Below are positions 10,039 to 19,829 of a DNA stretch of 64,000 nt, in pieces (within the stretch, counting starts at the first letter, position 1; each line of letters opens with the position of its first letter). Position numbers and translations under genes: made by a program. Source of the DNA: Zetaproteobacteria bacterium CG06_land_8_20_14_3_00_59_53 (lineage in GTDB: Bacteria > Pseudomonadota > Zetaproteobacteria > Mariprofundales > Mariprofundaceae); the NCBI GenBank assembly GCA_002779605.1, contig PEWE01000013.1, positions 80,578 to 144,577 on the forward strand, written 5' to 3'. A model generated the notes under the pieces. That model ran no database searches. It was not told the origin of the DNA and worked only from the letters and a program-made list of their open reading frames with translations.

Positions 10039-12027
10039 TCAAGCTACTTCGTTGACGGCGGCAACCACAGCATCGGTTGTAATGCCGAACAGTTTGAACA
10101 GTTCGCCGGCAGGTGCCGACTCACCGAAGGTATCCATACCCACGGCTTTACCGTTCAGGCCGATATACTTGGCCCAGAAACCGGTCACACCGGCTTCCAC
10201 TGAAACACGCGCGGTCACCGAAGATGGCAGCACGGACTCTTTGTACGCAGCATCCTGTTTGTCGAATGCATTGGTGGAAGGCATGGACACAACGCGGATC
10301 TTCTTGCCGCTCAGCTTGGCAGCGGCTTCCATGGCCAGCGACACTTCCGAACCGGTGGCGATGATGATGGCGTCCGGGGTTCCGTCGCAATCCTTGAGGA
10401 TGTAGCCGCCGCGCTCGATCAGCTTGATCTGGGCTGCTGTGCGCTTCTGGTGCGGCAGGTTCTGACGCGAGAAGATCAGTGAGCTCGGACCGGTCTGGTT
10501 CTGGATGGCGACCTTCCAGGCCACAGCCGATTCAACGGCATCGCAAGGGCGCCATACATCCATGTTCGGAATCATGCGCAGGGTTGCGGTCTGCTCGACA
10601 GGCTGATGCGTCGGGCCGTCTTCGCCCAGACCGATGGAGTCATGGGTGAATACCTCAATATGACGCACCTTCATCAGGGCAGCCATACGCAGGGCGTTAC
10701 GGGCATACTCGGAGAACATCAGGAAGGTCGCGCCGTAGGGCACAAAACCGCCGTGCAGGGCAACGCCGTTGATCATGGCAGCCATGCCGAACTCGCGCAC
10801 ACCGTAGTTCACATAGTTACCGGCTGCATCCTTGATCACCGGCTTGGCACCGGACCACAGGGTCAGGTTGGAGCCTGCCAGGTCGGCGGAGCCGCCCAGG
10901 AATTCCGGAGTGATCTTGGCCAGGCCTTCGATGGCGTTCTGCGAAGCCTTGCGGGAGGCGATGGTCTCGCCCTTGGCATCGACAGCTGCGATGTAGGCAT
11001 CGGCACCGGCTTCCCAGTCAGCGGACAGCTGACCGTTGATGCGGCGCTTGAACTCGGCAGCTTCGGCAGGGTACTTGGCTGCATAGGCGGCAAAGCGCTT
11101 GTCCCACTCGCTTTCGGCGGCAGCGCCGGCTTCCTTGTTGTCCCAGCCGGCATAGACATCGGCAGGGATCTCGAACGGTGCGGCATCCCAGCCCAGTTCC
11201 TTACGGACCAGTGCGATCTCGTCGTCACCCAGAGCTGCACCGTGGCAGTCGTGTGTGCCGGCCTTGTTCGGGGAACCGAAGCCGATGATGGTCTTGCAGC
11301 AGATCATGGTCGGCTTGTCCTTCTCGGCGCGGGCGGCCTCGATGGCCTTCTTGATCTCGACCGCGTCGTGGCCGTCCACATTGCGGATCACCTGCCAGCC
11401 GTAGGCCTCGAAACGCCCCGGGGTGTCGTCGGTGAACCAGCCCTCGACGTGACCGTCGATGGAGATGCCATTGTCGTCCCAGAAAGCGATCAGCTTGCCA
11501 AGACCCAGAGTGCCGGCCAGCGAGCAGGCTTCATGCGAGATGCCTTCCATCAGGCAGCCGTCGCCGAGGAACACATAGGTGCTGTGGTCGACGATGGTGT
11601 GGCCCGGCTTGTTGAACTGGGCGGCAAGGGTCTTCTCTGCCAGCGCCATGCCGACGCCGTTGGTGATGCCCTGGCCCAGCGGGCCGGTGGTGGTCTCGAC
11701 GCCCGGAGCATAGCCGTATTCCGGGTGGCCCGGGGTGCGCGAATGCAGCTGACGGAACTGCTTGAGCTCGTCCATCGGCAGGTCGTAACCGGTCAGGTGA
11801 AGCAGGGAGTAGATCAGCATGGAGCCGTGGCCGTTGGACAGGATGAAACGGTCGCGATCAGCCCACTGCGGGTTGGCCGGGTTGTGTTTCATGTAATCGT
11901 TCCACAGGACTTCGGCAATATCGGCCATACCCATCGGCGCGCCCGGATGCCCCGAGTTAGCCTTCTGTACTGCGTCCATGGACAGGGCGCGAACAGCGTT
12001 GGCCAGATGTCTGCGATTGTTACTCAT
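10039..12027 (-). CDS. tkt: transketolase
   Basis: Thiamine-diphosphate enzyme that moves two-carbon units between sugar phosphates in the Calvin and pentose phosphate cycles. It has 662 residues. Seen: [17 protein letters not shown] near residue 25-41, [13 protein letters not shown], the ThDP site [14 protein letters not shown] with the downstream [15 protein letters not shown], and [18 protein letters not shown]. It is the first gene of the run; a 150-base A+T-rich stretch separates it from glpX and probably holds its promoter, though no clear -35/-10 pair can be assigned. Confidence 0.96.
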   Translation of the reverse strand: MSNNRRHLANAVRALSMDAVQKANSGHPGAPMGMADIAEVLWNDYMKHNPANPQWADRDRFILSNGHGSMLIYSLLHLTGYDLPMDELKQFRQLHSRTPGHPEYGYAPGVETTTGPLGQGITNGVGMALAEKTLAAQFNKPGHTIVDHSTYVFLGDGCLMEGISHEACSLAGTLGLGKLIAFWDDNGISIDGHVEGWFTDDTPGRFEAYGWQVIRNVDGHDAVEIKKAIEAARAEKDKPTMICCKTIIGFGSPNKAGTHDCHGAALGDDEIALVRKELGWDAAPFEIPADVYAGWDNKEAGAAAESEWDKRFAAYAAKYPAEAAEFKRRINGQLSADWEAGADAYIAAVDAKGETIASRKASQNAIEGLAKITPEFLGGSADLAGSNLTLWSGAKPVIKDAAGNYVNYGVREFGMAAMINGVALHGGFVPYGATFLMFSEYARNALRMAALMKVRHIEVFTHDSIGLGEDGPTHQPVEQTATLRMIPNMDVWRPCDAVESAVAWKVAIQNQTGPSSLIFSRQNLPHQKRTAAQIKLIERGGYILKDCDGTPDAIIIATGSEVSLAMEAAAKLSGKKIRVVSMPSTNAFDKQDAAYKESVLPSSVTARVSVEAGVTGFWAKYIGLNGKAVGMDTFGESAPAGELFKLFGITTDAVVAAVNEVA

Positions 12028-12177
12028 GTGCTAATCCCCTTTGGTTCTTGATTGGTGTTAATCACCCGCGCGAACCCTATTTGATTTAAGTATAAAAACT
12101 AATCATCATTTATTATGCGGAGTATAAAATATATTTATATTACACCCCGACAGTGGCCCTCGCGGGTCACGACCGGT
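12028..12177. other. A+T-rich spacer between glpX and tkt
   Basis: This 150-base gap is markedly A+T-rich in a G+C-rich setting (for example around 12075-12145), as expected for a promoter upstream of tkt. A short imperfect hairpin (GTGGCCC with GGGTCAC, about 12152-12169) lies next to the glpX stop but has no T-run. No ORF or RNA gene is apparent. Confidence 0.4.
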
Positions 12178-13131
12178 CTAAACGTGAAGCGTTGTCTGTA
12201 CGTGGCGGATATTACCGATACCGCCGTCCAGCACCACGGTGTCCGTGGTCATGAACTTGCCGAAGGTGTCGTGGCCTGTCTTGACGTGACGCACATAGGC
12301 GCCGGAGGTCAGGCCGGTGGCAATGAACAGGCAGTCGTCGGAGGTGACCAGTTCGTCGCGCGTGATGATGCGCTTGGTGTCGATACCTTCTTTCTTGCAC
12401 AGCTCGATCTCGAAATCCTTCTGTGGGGCCATGCGACCGAACATCTCAGCGCCCATGGCGCGTGCCGCACAGGCGGTGACGATGCCTTCCGGCGTGCCGC
12501 CGATGCCGAACAGGGCATCAGAACCCATGTTCAGAACAGCCTGGATCGCGCCGTTCACATCGCCGTCGGTCGCCAGGCGAACCTTGGCTCCTGCGGCGTA
12601 AACTTCTTTGATGATCTGTTGGTGGCGCGGCTTGTCGAGAATGAAGATCTTCAGCTCGCCGACTTCCTTACCCATGGCAGCTGCAAGCTGCTTCAGGCGA
12701 TCGGCTACCGGTGCTTCGGGGTCGATCTTGCCGCGAGCGGCCTTCGGATACACCTGCTTGTCCATATAGAAGCAGGAACCGGGGCGGAACATGGTGCCTG
12801 CAGGTGCTGCTGCAAGGGTCACGATGGAGCCGGGCATGTCCTTGGCGAAAAGATTGGTACCTTCGATGGGATCGACGGCGATATCCACACCGATGCCTTC
12901 ACCGGTGCCGACGGGTTCATCATCATACAGAGCCGGGGCTTCATCCTTGGCGCCTTCGCCGATAACGATGACGCCTTTCATCTTGACCTCGTTGATGCGC
13001 TTGCGCATGGCATCCACTGCCAGACCGTCGCCTTCATCCTTCTGGCCTGAGCCGACGAACGGCGCGCAGGCGCGGGCTGCGGCCTCGCAGACCTCTACCA
13101 GATCAATTTTAAGGTTGCTTACCCTGCCCAT
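12178..13131 (-). CDS. glpX: fructose-1,6-bisphosphatase class II (GlpX; possible sedoheptulose bisphosphatase)
   Basis: Removes the 1-phosphate of fructose-1,6-bisphosphate; GlpX enzymes in autotrophs often act on sedoheptulose-1,7-bisphosphate too. Seen: IGEGAKDEAP, the metal-binding DPIEGTN, GDVNGAI and GIGGTPEGI, all hallmarks of this Li-sensitive, Mn-dependent family. The 317 residues are typical. It is read in the same direction as tkt and sits just below an inositol-phosphatase-family gene. With a PPi-dependent PFK near by, flux through this step could be run reversibly or irreversibly. Confidence 0.94.
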   Translation of the reverse strand: MGRVSNLKIDLVEVCEAAARACAPFVGSGQKDEGDGLAVDAMRKRINEVKMKGVIVIGEGAKDEAPALYDDEPVGTGEGIGVDIAVDPIEGTNLFAKDMPGSIVTLAAAPAGTMFRPGSCFYMDKQVYPKAARGKIDPEAPVADRLKQLAAAMGKEVGELKIFILDKPRHQQIIKEVYAAGAKVRLATDGDVNGAIQAVLNMGSDALFGIGGTPEGIVTACAARAMGAEMFGRMAPQKDFEIELCKKEGIDTKRIITRDELVTSDDCLFIATGLTSGAYVRHVKTGHDTFGKFMTTDTVVLDGGIGNIRHVQTTLHV

Positions 13132-13235
13132 GAAACCCTCCCAGTCGAACTTCTTCCGCTTTGCGGGAGCCGCATCTTAGCCGATAAAACCTGCCAAGGC
13201 GACCCCAAATATATAGAGGGAAAAGCTATGCTATC

Positions 13236-14027
13236 TCAGTAATTTAGGAGCTGCAGCAGATTTTGGTGCAGTGCATCCGAGGCTGCGGCGGCGATCGAAG
13301 ATACCGGCCGGATGTTGTCGAATAAGGCCTTGCCGTCAAAGTCGCTGATTGTGCAGCCGGCTTCCAGCGCGATCAGTCCGCCGGCGGAGAAATCCCAGAT
13401 CTTTTCTCCGCCATGAATGATGAACTGTCCGCGCCCGGCTGCCAGCCATGCCCATTCGAGGGCGCAACTGCCGATATTGCGCTGGCTGCGGTAATGCCCC
13501 GGCGTGGTCATCTGTAATCTGTGTGTCGCATCCAGTCGCTTGAAATCCACAAAACCCACCGAGCTTTTCATGTCCGTCGCCGGTCTGGCGTGCAGGGCGC
13601 TGCCGTTAAGTTGCGCGCCGTGCCCGGACTGGGCACAGAAGGTTTCGTTGCGTACAGGGTCGACAATGCAGGCCAGCACAGGGCTGCCGTCCTCGATCAG
13701 GGCCAGTGAAAGCGCGAAGCCGGGGAAAGAGGTGACGAAGTTGGTGGTCCCGTCAAGCGGATCAAGGCACCATAAACGTCCGCCCTGTTGCAGGCAGGCG
13801 TGTTGTTCGGCCGCTTCCATCTCTTCGCCGAGAAATGCTATGTCCGGCCATGCGGCGGCCAGCTTCTGCCGGACGTGTTGCTGACATGCCAGATCGGTTT
13901 CGGTGACCACGGAGCCATCGTCCTTATCAGTGCTCGCCTTGTTCTGCTGCAAAAAGGCGGGCATCAGAATTTCTCTGCCGGCGCTTTCAAGGATGCCTGC
14001 GAGGGCGCTGCTGGTCGGCTTGCTCAT
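13236..14027 (-). CDS. inositol monophosphatase-family phosphatase
   Basis: 263-residue Mg-dependent, Li-sensitive phosphatase. Metal ligands are visible at Glu68 (FLGEEM), Asp89 and Asp92 (LDPLDGTTNF), and the C-terminal Asp in KIWDFSAG. The family covers inositol monophosphatase, 3'-phosphoadenosine phosphatase (CysQ), histidinol phosphatase and some FBPases, so substrate cannot be read from sequence. Position next to glpX and opposite pfp hints at a sugar bisphosphate, but this is weak evidence. The gene is divergent from pfp. Confidence 0.85.
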   Translation of the reverse strand: MSKPTSSALAGILESAGREILMPAFLQQNKASTDKDDGSVVTETDLACQQHVRQKLAAAWPDIAFLGEEMEAAEQHACLQQGGRLWCLDPLDGTTNFVTSFPGFALSLALIEDGSPVLACIVDPVRNETFCAQSGHGAQLNGSALHARPATDMKSSVGFVDFKRLDATHRLQMTTPGHYRSQRNIGSCALEWAWLAAGRGQFIIHGGEKIWDFSAGGLIALEAGCTISDFDGKALFDNIRPVSSIAAAASDALHQNLLQLLNY

Positions 14028-14154
14028 GCTTAAGACTCCATCGATTGCGTGGCGGGTTGCTGCGATTGGTGCTTTGTTCCGCGTGCGTGCATGCTATGAT
14101 GCGTATCCCCGTCAGATGTGACAATCATTCGGGGACAATCATACATGGAGGTGC

Positions 14155-15336
14155 ATGGTGCTTAAAGGAAAGATGGTGATCGGACAATCCGGCGGGCCGA
14201 CGGCCGTAATCAACCAGTCTCTGGTCGGGGCTGTGCTTGCAGCACGTCAGGAAAAGGCGATTACCGGTATCCTCGGAGCCCGGCATGGTATTGCCGGCAT
14301 CATGAAAGAGGATTTTGTCGATCTGACCACGCAGTCGGTCGAGCAGCTCGAGGTCGTCGCACAGACACCGGCAGCAGCCCTCGGCTCGGTCCGTCTGAAG
14401 CCGGGACGTGCGGAGTGCGAGCGCGTGTTCGAGGTGTTCAGGAAGAACGATGTGCGTTACTTCTTCTATATCGGCGGTAATGATTCGGCCGAGACCGCAC
14501 ACATCATTTCCGAAATGGCCCGCGAGGCCAATTACGATTTCTGCACCGTGCATATTCCCAAAACCATCGATAACGACCTGCGCGTGACCGATCATTGCCC
14601 GGGCTTTGCCTCGGCTGCACGCTTCGTGGCTCTGGCTTTCATGGGCGACGATCGCGACAGTAACGCGCTCAAGGGCGTGAAAATCAATGTGGTGATGGGC
14701 CGTCACGCAGGCTTTCTGACCGCGGCAGCTGCGTTGGCACGTCAGGCGGAGGGCGATGGCCCGCACCTGATCTATCTGCCCGAACGCGTGTTCGATATCG
14801 AGCAGTTCAAGCAGGATGTGCGCAGCGTGGTGGCAAAGCATGGCCGTTGCGTGGTGGCTGTTTCCGAAGGCATTTCCGATGCGGATGGCAATCCGATCGC
14901 TTCCAGCGGCGAGCGCGATTCGCATGGCAATGTGCAGCTTTCCGGTACCGGCGCGCTGGGCGATTGCCTGTCGGCGCATGTGAAGGAAGCCTTCAAGGGT
15001 GAGGGCGTGCGTGTGCGTGCCGACACCTTCGGATATCTGCAGCGCAGTTTCCCGACCATCGTGTCGCCGGTGGATGCACGCGAGGCACGCGAGGTGGGAA
15101 CATTCGGTGTGAAGCATGCGGCAAGCGGTGCAGGCAATGGCTCGGTGGCCATCCGCAGGCTTTCCAGCGCGCCGTATGCCAGCGAATATTTCATGACCCC
15201 GTTGGCAAGCGTTGCCAGGGAAACAACTGCGGTTGCCGATGCATACATCAATGCCGCAGGTAACGATGTTACCGATGCCTGGCTGGACTACGTCCGCCCT
15301 CTGGTCGGTGATTTGCCGGAGATAGGCCGCCTGTAG
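14155..15336 (+). CDS. pfp: pyrophosphate-dependent 6-phosphofructokinase
   Basis: Reversible conversion of fructose-6-phosphate and fructose-1,6-bisphosphate using PPi instead of ATP. The PPi signature is seen: GGND (107-110) in place of the ATP-type GGDG, and Lys136 in PKTIDND, where ATP enzymes have Gly. The length of 393 residues matches the short bacterial PPi class. The start is uncertain: ATG at 14155 lies only three bases after GGAGG, whereas the adjacent GTG at 14158 has six-base spacing and may be used. Its reversibility lets gluconeogenic Calvin flux regain PPi. Confidence 0.9.
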   Translation: MVLKGKMVIGQSGGPTAVINQSLVGAVLAARQEKAITGILGARHGIAGIMKEDFVDLTTQSVEQLEVVAQTPAAALGSVRLKPGRAECERVFEVFRKNDVRYFFYIGGNDSAETAHIISEMAREANYDFCTVHIPKTIDNDLRVTDHCPGFASAARFVALAFMGDDRDSNALKGVKINVVMGRHAGFLTAAAALARQAEGDGPHLIYLPERVFDIEQFKQDVRSVVAKHGRCVVAVSEGISDADGNPIASSGERDSHGNVQLSGTGALGDCLSAHVKEAFKGEGVRVRADTFGYLQRSFPTIVSPVDAREAREVGTFGVKHAASGAGNGSVAIRRLSSAPYASEYFMTPLASVARETTAVADAYINAAGNDVTDAWLDYVRPLVGDLPEIGRL

Positions 15337-15398
15337 TATTTCGGCATAGCATGACAGCGAGCGGGTAGAATCAGGATATTGGTGAACAGGAGGGGGAA

Positions 15399-15794
15399 AT
15401 GCCTTTAGCATGGAGTGATGATTACACGACCGGGGATGCGGAGATCGATGCGCAGCATAAGCAGCTGTTCCAGTATCTTGCCGATCTGGAAGAGCATATG
15501 AACGGCACGATCGATGATGCCTATGTGAAGCGGTTCCTCGACACGCTCGGCCTGTATACCCGCTCGCATTTCTGCTACGAGGAAATCTGCATGCGTGCAA
15601 AGAAGTGTCCGGTAGCGGACAAGAACAAGGAGCAGCATGCCAAGTTGCTCGATGCCTATACCCAGTTCCGGCATCGTTTTGATGTCGAAGGGGCAAGCAC
15701 GGACCTGATCAGCCGCCTGCATGCCTTTCTGGAGAGCTGGCTTGTGAACCACATCCTGAAGATCGATACGCACCTGAAAAAATGCAATCCGTGA
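15399..15794 (+). CDS. bacteriohemerythrin with one His ligand replaced
   Basis: 131-residue single-domain hemerythrin, a non-heme di-iron O2 carrier common in microaerophiles. Ligands visible: His20 (DAQHKQL), His57 and Glu61 (HFCYEE), His80 (EQHAKLL), His118 and Asp123 (VNHILKID). The residue four before His80, normally the fifth His, is Asn76. The N-terminal LAWSDDYTTGDAEID is typical. GGAGGGGG precedes the ATG. It overlaps the next gene by 13 bases. The missing ligand may open an iron site or alter O2 affinity; the fold assignment itself is secure. Confidence 0.9.
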   Translation: MPLAWSDDYTTGDAEIDAQHKQLFQYLADLEEHMNGTIDDAYVKRFLDTLGLYTRSHFCYEEICMRAKKCPVADKNKEQHAKLLDAYTQFRHRFDVEGASTDLISRLHAFLESWLVNHILKIDTHLKKCNP

Positions 15795-16174
15795 AGGTCG
15801 GTGTTTTCCTGACGACAGCGTTGCTGTTCGCCGGGATGATGCCGCTGGCTGCGCCTGAAGCGGCCGAGTTGCAAGGGGTCCGGCTGGATGACCGGATCGG
15901 GCAGGCCGGGTTCGAGAAGAATCAGGATATCCGGCAGATGCATGCGCTGGAGGCACGTCTGCAACACTTCAACAGCATGTTCGGCGATGCCCGCAAGGGC
16001 GATGTATTGATCTTCGAGTTCCTTCCTGATGGCGGGGGCACGCGTGTGGTTGCCAATGACATTGAAAAAGGCAGAGTGCCGGGAGAAGATTTCCAGCGTG
16101 CCCTGCTTGCTGTGTGGTTGGGGGATCACCCCGCCGACACGTCGCTGAAAAAGGGGATGCTGGGTCTGGATTGA
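15782..16174 (+). CDS. secreted chalcone-isomerase-like protein, shortened
   Basis: 130 residues with a signal peptide (about 1-28, cut after APEAA). The C-terminal half matches the bacterial chalcone-isomerase-like periplasmic family: KGDVLIFEFLPDGGGTRV, then PGEDFQRALLAVWLGDHPAD and SLKKGMLG at the end. Family members are usually near 185 residues; the central strand-rich segment that normally follows the first 20 mature residues is missing here without a frameshift. Function of the family is unknown. It overlaps the hemerythrin gene by 13 bases, so the two are co-expressed. Confidence 0.65.
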   Translation: MQSVKVGVFLTTALLFAGMMPLAAPEAAELQGVRLDDRIGQAGFEKNQDIRQMHALEARLQHFNSMFGDARKGDVLIFEFLPDGGGTRVVANDIEKGRVPGEDFQRALLAVWLGDHPADTSLKKGMLGLD

Positions 16175-16258
16175 GGCGCTGTAAGGGCTCCCGTTCGCGT
16201 TGACTTGGGTGGGTCATTTGGACAGGGTTCGCGCCGTCAAATTTTGCGAGGTACCCAA

Positions 16259-18814
16259 GTGAAGTCCGAAGGAAACACCTTTTTGTTGCGGGTCCGCCCG
16301 ACCATCCCCAAAGCCCTGAAACGTCTTGAAGATATCGCATCCAACCTGTGGTTTGCGTGGAACTCCGATGCCCGTGCGCTGTATCATCAGATGGATCCCG
16401 TGTTGTGGATCGTGTGCGGTCACAACCCGCGCGCTTTCCTGCGCCGCGTCAGCCAGCGTCGACTGGATGAAATGGCTTCAGATCGCGCCTTTCTTTCCCA
16501 GTATCATGGTGTGGTTTCGGGTTTCGATTCCTACCTGAAAGAGGAGCATCAGTGGTACACCAACAAGATCGAGGAGCCGGGCGCACATCAGATCGCCTAT
16601 TTCTCCGCCGAATTCGGTATCCACGAGTCGCTGCCGATCTATTCCGGTGGACTCGGCATCCTTTCCGGCGATCATTGCAAGTCGGCCAGTGATCTGGGCC
16701 TGCCGTTCACGGCTGTCGGCCTGCTGTATCGTCAGGGCTATTTCACGCAGACCATCAATGCCGTCGGCCAGCAGGTCGCCGTGTATCACGACAACCGCTT
16801 CGGCGATCTGTGTATCGAGCCTGCCAAGGACAAGGACGGCAAGGATGTCATCCTGCATCTGGATTTCCCGGAATGTGTTACCGATGTGAAGGTGTGGGTC
16901 GCTCAGGCCGGGCATATCCAGCTGGTACTGCTGGACACCGATCTGCCGCAGAATTGTGATTCCTGCCGTGTTATCACCAACCAGTTGTACGGTGGCGGTA
17001 TCGAGAACCGCATCAAGCAGGAGATCGTGCTCGGTATCGGCGGCGTTCGCGCGCTGCGCCTGCTGGGCATCACCCCGACCGTCTGGCATGCCAATGAAGG
17101 CCATGCCGCATTTATCGTGCTCGAGCGCTCCCGCGAGTTTGTTTCGGAGGCCGGTCTGGATTTCGAGTCCGCTCTGGAAACCGTTCGCGCCAGCACCGTA
17201 TTCACCACCCATACCCCGGTTCCCGCCGGTCACGACATCTTCCCGCTGGAGCTGTTCGATCGTCATATGAGCGGTTTTGCTGAAAAGCTGGGCATATCCC
17301 TGGCGCAGCTGCATCAGCTCGGGCATGGCGATTTCGGGCATGGCGCCCACGGTTTCAACCAGACCGCTCTGGCCATCCACGGCGCAGCCTATGTCAACGG
17401 TGTGGCCAAGCTGCACGGCGAAGTCAGTTCGGTGATCTGCCAGTCGATGTGGCCTGATCTCAAGCCGGAAGAAAACCCGGTGACCTCGGTGACCAACGGC
17501 GTGCATGTGGCCACCTGGCTGGCGCCGGAGTTCGTCAATGCATTCAACCAGCATCTGGGCGGTCAGTGGCGCGGCCATCTGCTCGATCCGGACTACTGGG
17601 AGAACATCCAGGACATTCCGGACTACCTGTACTGGAGTATCCACCAGACCAACAAGCAGCGCATGCTGCAGTATGTCCGCGAGCATCTGGAGCGTCAGGC
17701 CCGCCGTAACGGCGACAGCGCGCATCTGGTGCAGGCCATGACCTCGTTCTTCGATGTGCGCACGCTGGTGGTCGGCTTTGCCCGCCGTTTTGCCACCTAC
17801 AAGCGTGCCACGCTGTTGTTCCAGGATGAAGCGCGCCTGCTCGAGTTACTCAACAACAGCAAGCGTCCGGTTGTCTTCCTGTTCGCGGGCAAGGCTCATC
17901 CGGCCGACAAGCCCGGTCAGGAACTGATCCGCCGTATCCATGAGATTGCCCGCAAGCCCGGCTTTGTCGGTCGCGTTCTGATGCTGGAAGGCTACGACAT
18001 GAGTCTGGGTCGCTACCTGACTGCCGGTGTGGACGTCTGGCTGAACAATCCGATCCGTCCGATGGAAGCATCAGGCACCTCGGGTATGAAGGCTGCGATG
18101 AACGGCGTGCCGAACCTGAGTATTCTCGACGGCTGGTGGCCGGAAGGTTTCCAGGGCGATAACGGCTGGGCCATCGGTGGCGAGCGCGATATCGAGGATG
18201 ACGAGAAGCGCAACGTGGATGATGCGGCTTCACTGTATCACCTGCTGCAGCGTGAAGTGGCTCCGACCTACTATCGTCGTAACGAAAGCGGTTTCTCCGA
18301 TGAGTGGGTGGGTATTTCCAAGCGTGCGATGATCTCCAGTATCCCGCACTTCAATACCGATCGCATGGTCTCCGAATATACCGAGCGCTTCTATGTGCCG
18401 GCCTCGGAGCACGGCAAGCTGCTGGCAGCCAACAACTTCAAGCATGCCCGCGCTCTTGCGGCATGGAAGTCCAAGGTTCGCAAAGCCTGGAGCAAGATCA
18501 GCCTGAGCATGGTGGGCAGCAGTGCCACCGAGTTCGATACGACCTTCGGCAAGGAATTGCAGCTGAATGTCCAGGTCAATCTGGACGGCCTGACTGCCGA
18601 TGACATCAAGGTTGAAGTGATGTTGCTTCGTCCGACTCGCAATGGTGGCTACAAGCCTTATCGCATGGTGACCATGGAGCATGTCAAGGATGGTGCCTAC
18701 AAGGTGAATCTGATGCCGGACGACAGTGGCGATTTTGCCTATCACGTGCGTGCCTACCCGACGCACCCTGATCTGGCTCATCCGCTGACCATGGGTCTGA
18801 TGACCTACCTGTAA
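16259..18814 (+). CDS. glgP: alpha-glucan (glycogen) phosphorylase
   Basis: Releases glucose-1-phosphate from glycogen with Pi and PLP. About 851 residues from the chosen GTG at 16259, which has GAGG seven bases ahead; a start at 16205 would add 18 unlikely residues. It is the GT35 type with an N-terminal DUF3417-like region (LEDIASNLWFAWN). Seen: AYFSAEFGIHESLP, WHANEGHAAFI, FTTHTPVPAGHD, and the PLP site EASGTSGMKAAMNGV. The last 150 residues form an extra beta-rich domain. The gene ends at a terminator and faces glucokinase and glgA, so synthesis and breakdown are encoded back to back. Confidence 0.92.
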   Translation: MKSEGNTFLLRVRPTIPKALKRLEDIASNLWFAWNSDARALYHQMDPVLWIVCGHNPRAFLRRVSQRRLDEMASDRAFLSQYHGVVSGFDSYLKEEHQWYTNKIEEPGAHQIAYFSAEFGIHESLPIYSGGLGILSGDHCKSASDLGLPFTAVGLLYRQGYFTQTINAVGQQVAVYHDNRFGDLCIEPAKDKDGKDVILHLDFPECVTDVKVWVAQAGHIQLVLLDTDLPQNCDSCRVITNQLYGGGIENRIKQEIVLGIGGVRALRLLGITPTVWHANEGHAAFIVLERSREFVSEAGLDFESALETVRASTVFTTHTPVPAGHDIFPLELFDRHMSGFAEKLGISLAQLHQLGHGDFGHGAHGFNQTALAIHGAAYVNGVAKLHGEVSSVICQSMWPDLKPEENPVTSVTNGVHVATWLAPEFVNAFNQHLGGQWRGHLLDPDYWENIQDIPDYLYWSIHQTNKQRMLQYVREHLERQARRNGDSAHLVQAMTSFFDVRTLVVGFARRFATYKRATLLFQDEARLLELLNNSKRPVVFLFAGKAHPADKPGQELIRRIHEIARKPGFVGRVLMLEGYDMSLGRYLTAGVDVWLNNPIRPMEASGTSGMKAAMNGVPNLSILDGWWPEGFQGDNGWAIGGERDIEDDEKRNVDDAASLYHLLQREVAPTYYRRNESGFSDEWVGISKRAMISSIPHFNTDRMVSEYTERFYVPASEHGKLLAANNFKHARALAAWKSKVRKAWSKISLSMVGSSATEFDTTFGKELQLNVQVNLDGLTADDIKVEVMLLRPTRNGGYKPYRMVTMEHVKDGAYKVNLMPDDSGDFAYHVRAYPTHPDLAHPLTMGLMTYL

Positions 18815-18843
18815 GTCTAAGTACCAGCGCAAAAGCAAAAGCG

Positions 18844-18872
18844 GCGTCATCTCAGGATGGCGCAGTTTTTTT
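18844..18872 (+). terminator. rho-independent terminator after glgP
   Basis: GCGTCATC pairs with GATGGCGC around a TCAG loop, followed by an unbroken T-run in the plus direction. It separates glgP from the convergent glucokinase gene. Confidence 0.85.
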
Positions 18873-18901
18873 GTCGCTGAATTCAGTCAGTCAGATCGGT
18901 T

Positions 18902-19828
18902 TTAATCGAACACCATGGCGGCGCCGCCGAGGATGCCGGCATCGTCGGCGAGCGAGGAGCGTAGCACCTCGATTTTGCCGACCAGCGGCGGGATCAGGTG
19001 TGCGTCGAGTTCCTGCTGCAAGGCCGGTGCAAGGTGATTCCATGCGCCGGTCAGGCCGCCGCTGATGCTCACCCGGCGGATATCCAGCAGCTTCACCGCC
19101 TCGGCAATGGCACGGCCGAGTGTGCGGCCTGCATCGTGCAGCACTGTCAGGGCATGCTGGTCACCCTCATCGGCCAGCTGCGTCACATCGCGGGCATCGG
19201 CAGACTTGCCGGAAAGCGCTGCGAATCGTTCTGCCACCGCCGTGGCGCTGGCCCATGTCTCCAGACAGCCGCGCGCTCCGCAGCCGCATATGCGATCATC
19301 CGGGGCCACATGCATATGGCCGATCTCCATCGCCATGCCGCCATCGCCGGTGTACAGCTGATGACCCAGCACCACGCCGCCGCCGACACCGGTGCCGAGC
19401 GTGAGGTGCAGCAGCGAGGGAGCACCCTTACCGGCTCCGAAGCGGAACTCACCGAGGGCTGCCACAGAGGCATCGTTCTGCGCCTGTACAGGGCAGGCAA
19501 GACGCTTGCCCAGCATGGCATCCAGCGGAAAGTCCTGCAGGCCGGGGATGTTGGGGGAGGAGAGCAGCAGACCCTGATGGACATCGAAGAAGCCGGGAAA
19601 GCCGATGCCGATCCCCTGAACAGCGGGGTGCCTGTCGAGCATCGGCCGGATGGCTCTGTCCATCACATCGAGCACCAGTGCCGCCGCCGCATCCGGTTCG
19701 TTGGCATCATGCCGCGAAAGCCTTGCTTCCTGCCGGCTGCGATCAACGACCGTGCCGTTTTCATCAACGACAGCCAGGCGGATATTGGTTCCGCCGATAT
19801 CCACCCCGAGGGCGAGCTTTTCCGGCAT
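18902..19828 (-). CDS. glk: ROK-family glucokinase
   Basis: 308-residue sugar kinase. The ATP motif GVDIGGTNIRLAVVD opens the protein; the sugar site has QNDASVAALGE, and the ROK zinc motif CGCGARGCLE follows EIGHMHV. Glucose is the probable substrate given its partner glgA; other hexoses (fructose, mannose, N-acetylglucosamine) are phosphorylated by relatives. Its ATG lies one base after the glgA stop, so the two are co-translated. It would feed glucose from glycogen debranching back to glucose-6-phosphate. Confidence 0.9.
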   Translation of the reverse strand: MPEKLALGVDIGGTNIRLAVVDENGTVVDRSRQEARLSRHDANEPDAAAALVLDVMDRAIRPMLDRHPAVQGIGIGFPGFFDVHQGLLLSSPNIPGLQDFPLDAMLGKRLACPVQAQNDASVAALGEFRFGAGKGAPSLLHLTLGTGVGGGVVLGHQLYTGDGGMAMEIGHMHVAPDDRICGCGARGCLETWASATAVAERFAALSGKSADARDVTQLADEGDQHALTVLHDAGRTLGRAIAEAVKLLDIRRVSISGGLTGAWNHLAPALQQELDAHLIPPLVGKIEVLRSSLADDAGILGGAAMVFD

Positions 19829-19829
19829 G

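Noticed and set aside
10606..12051. 481-codon open frame antisense to tkt
   Set aside because: The tkt strand has complete family motifs; the opposite frame has low-complexity composition without domains.
14125..15696. 523-codon open frame antisense to pfp and hemerythrin
   Set aside because: Opposes two motif-confirmed genes and has no start signal.
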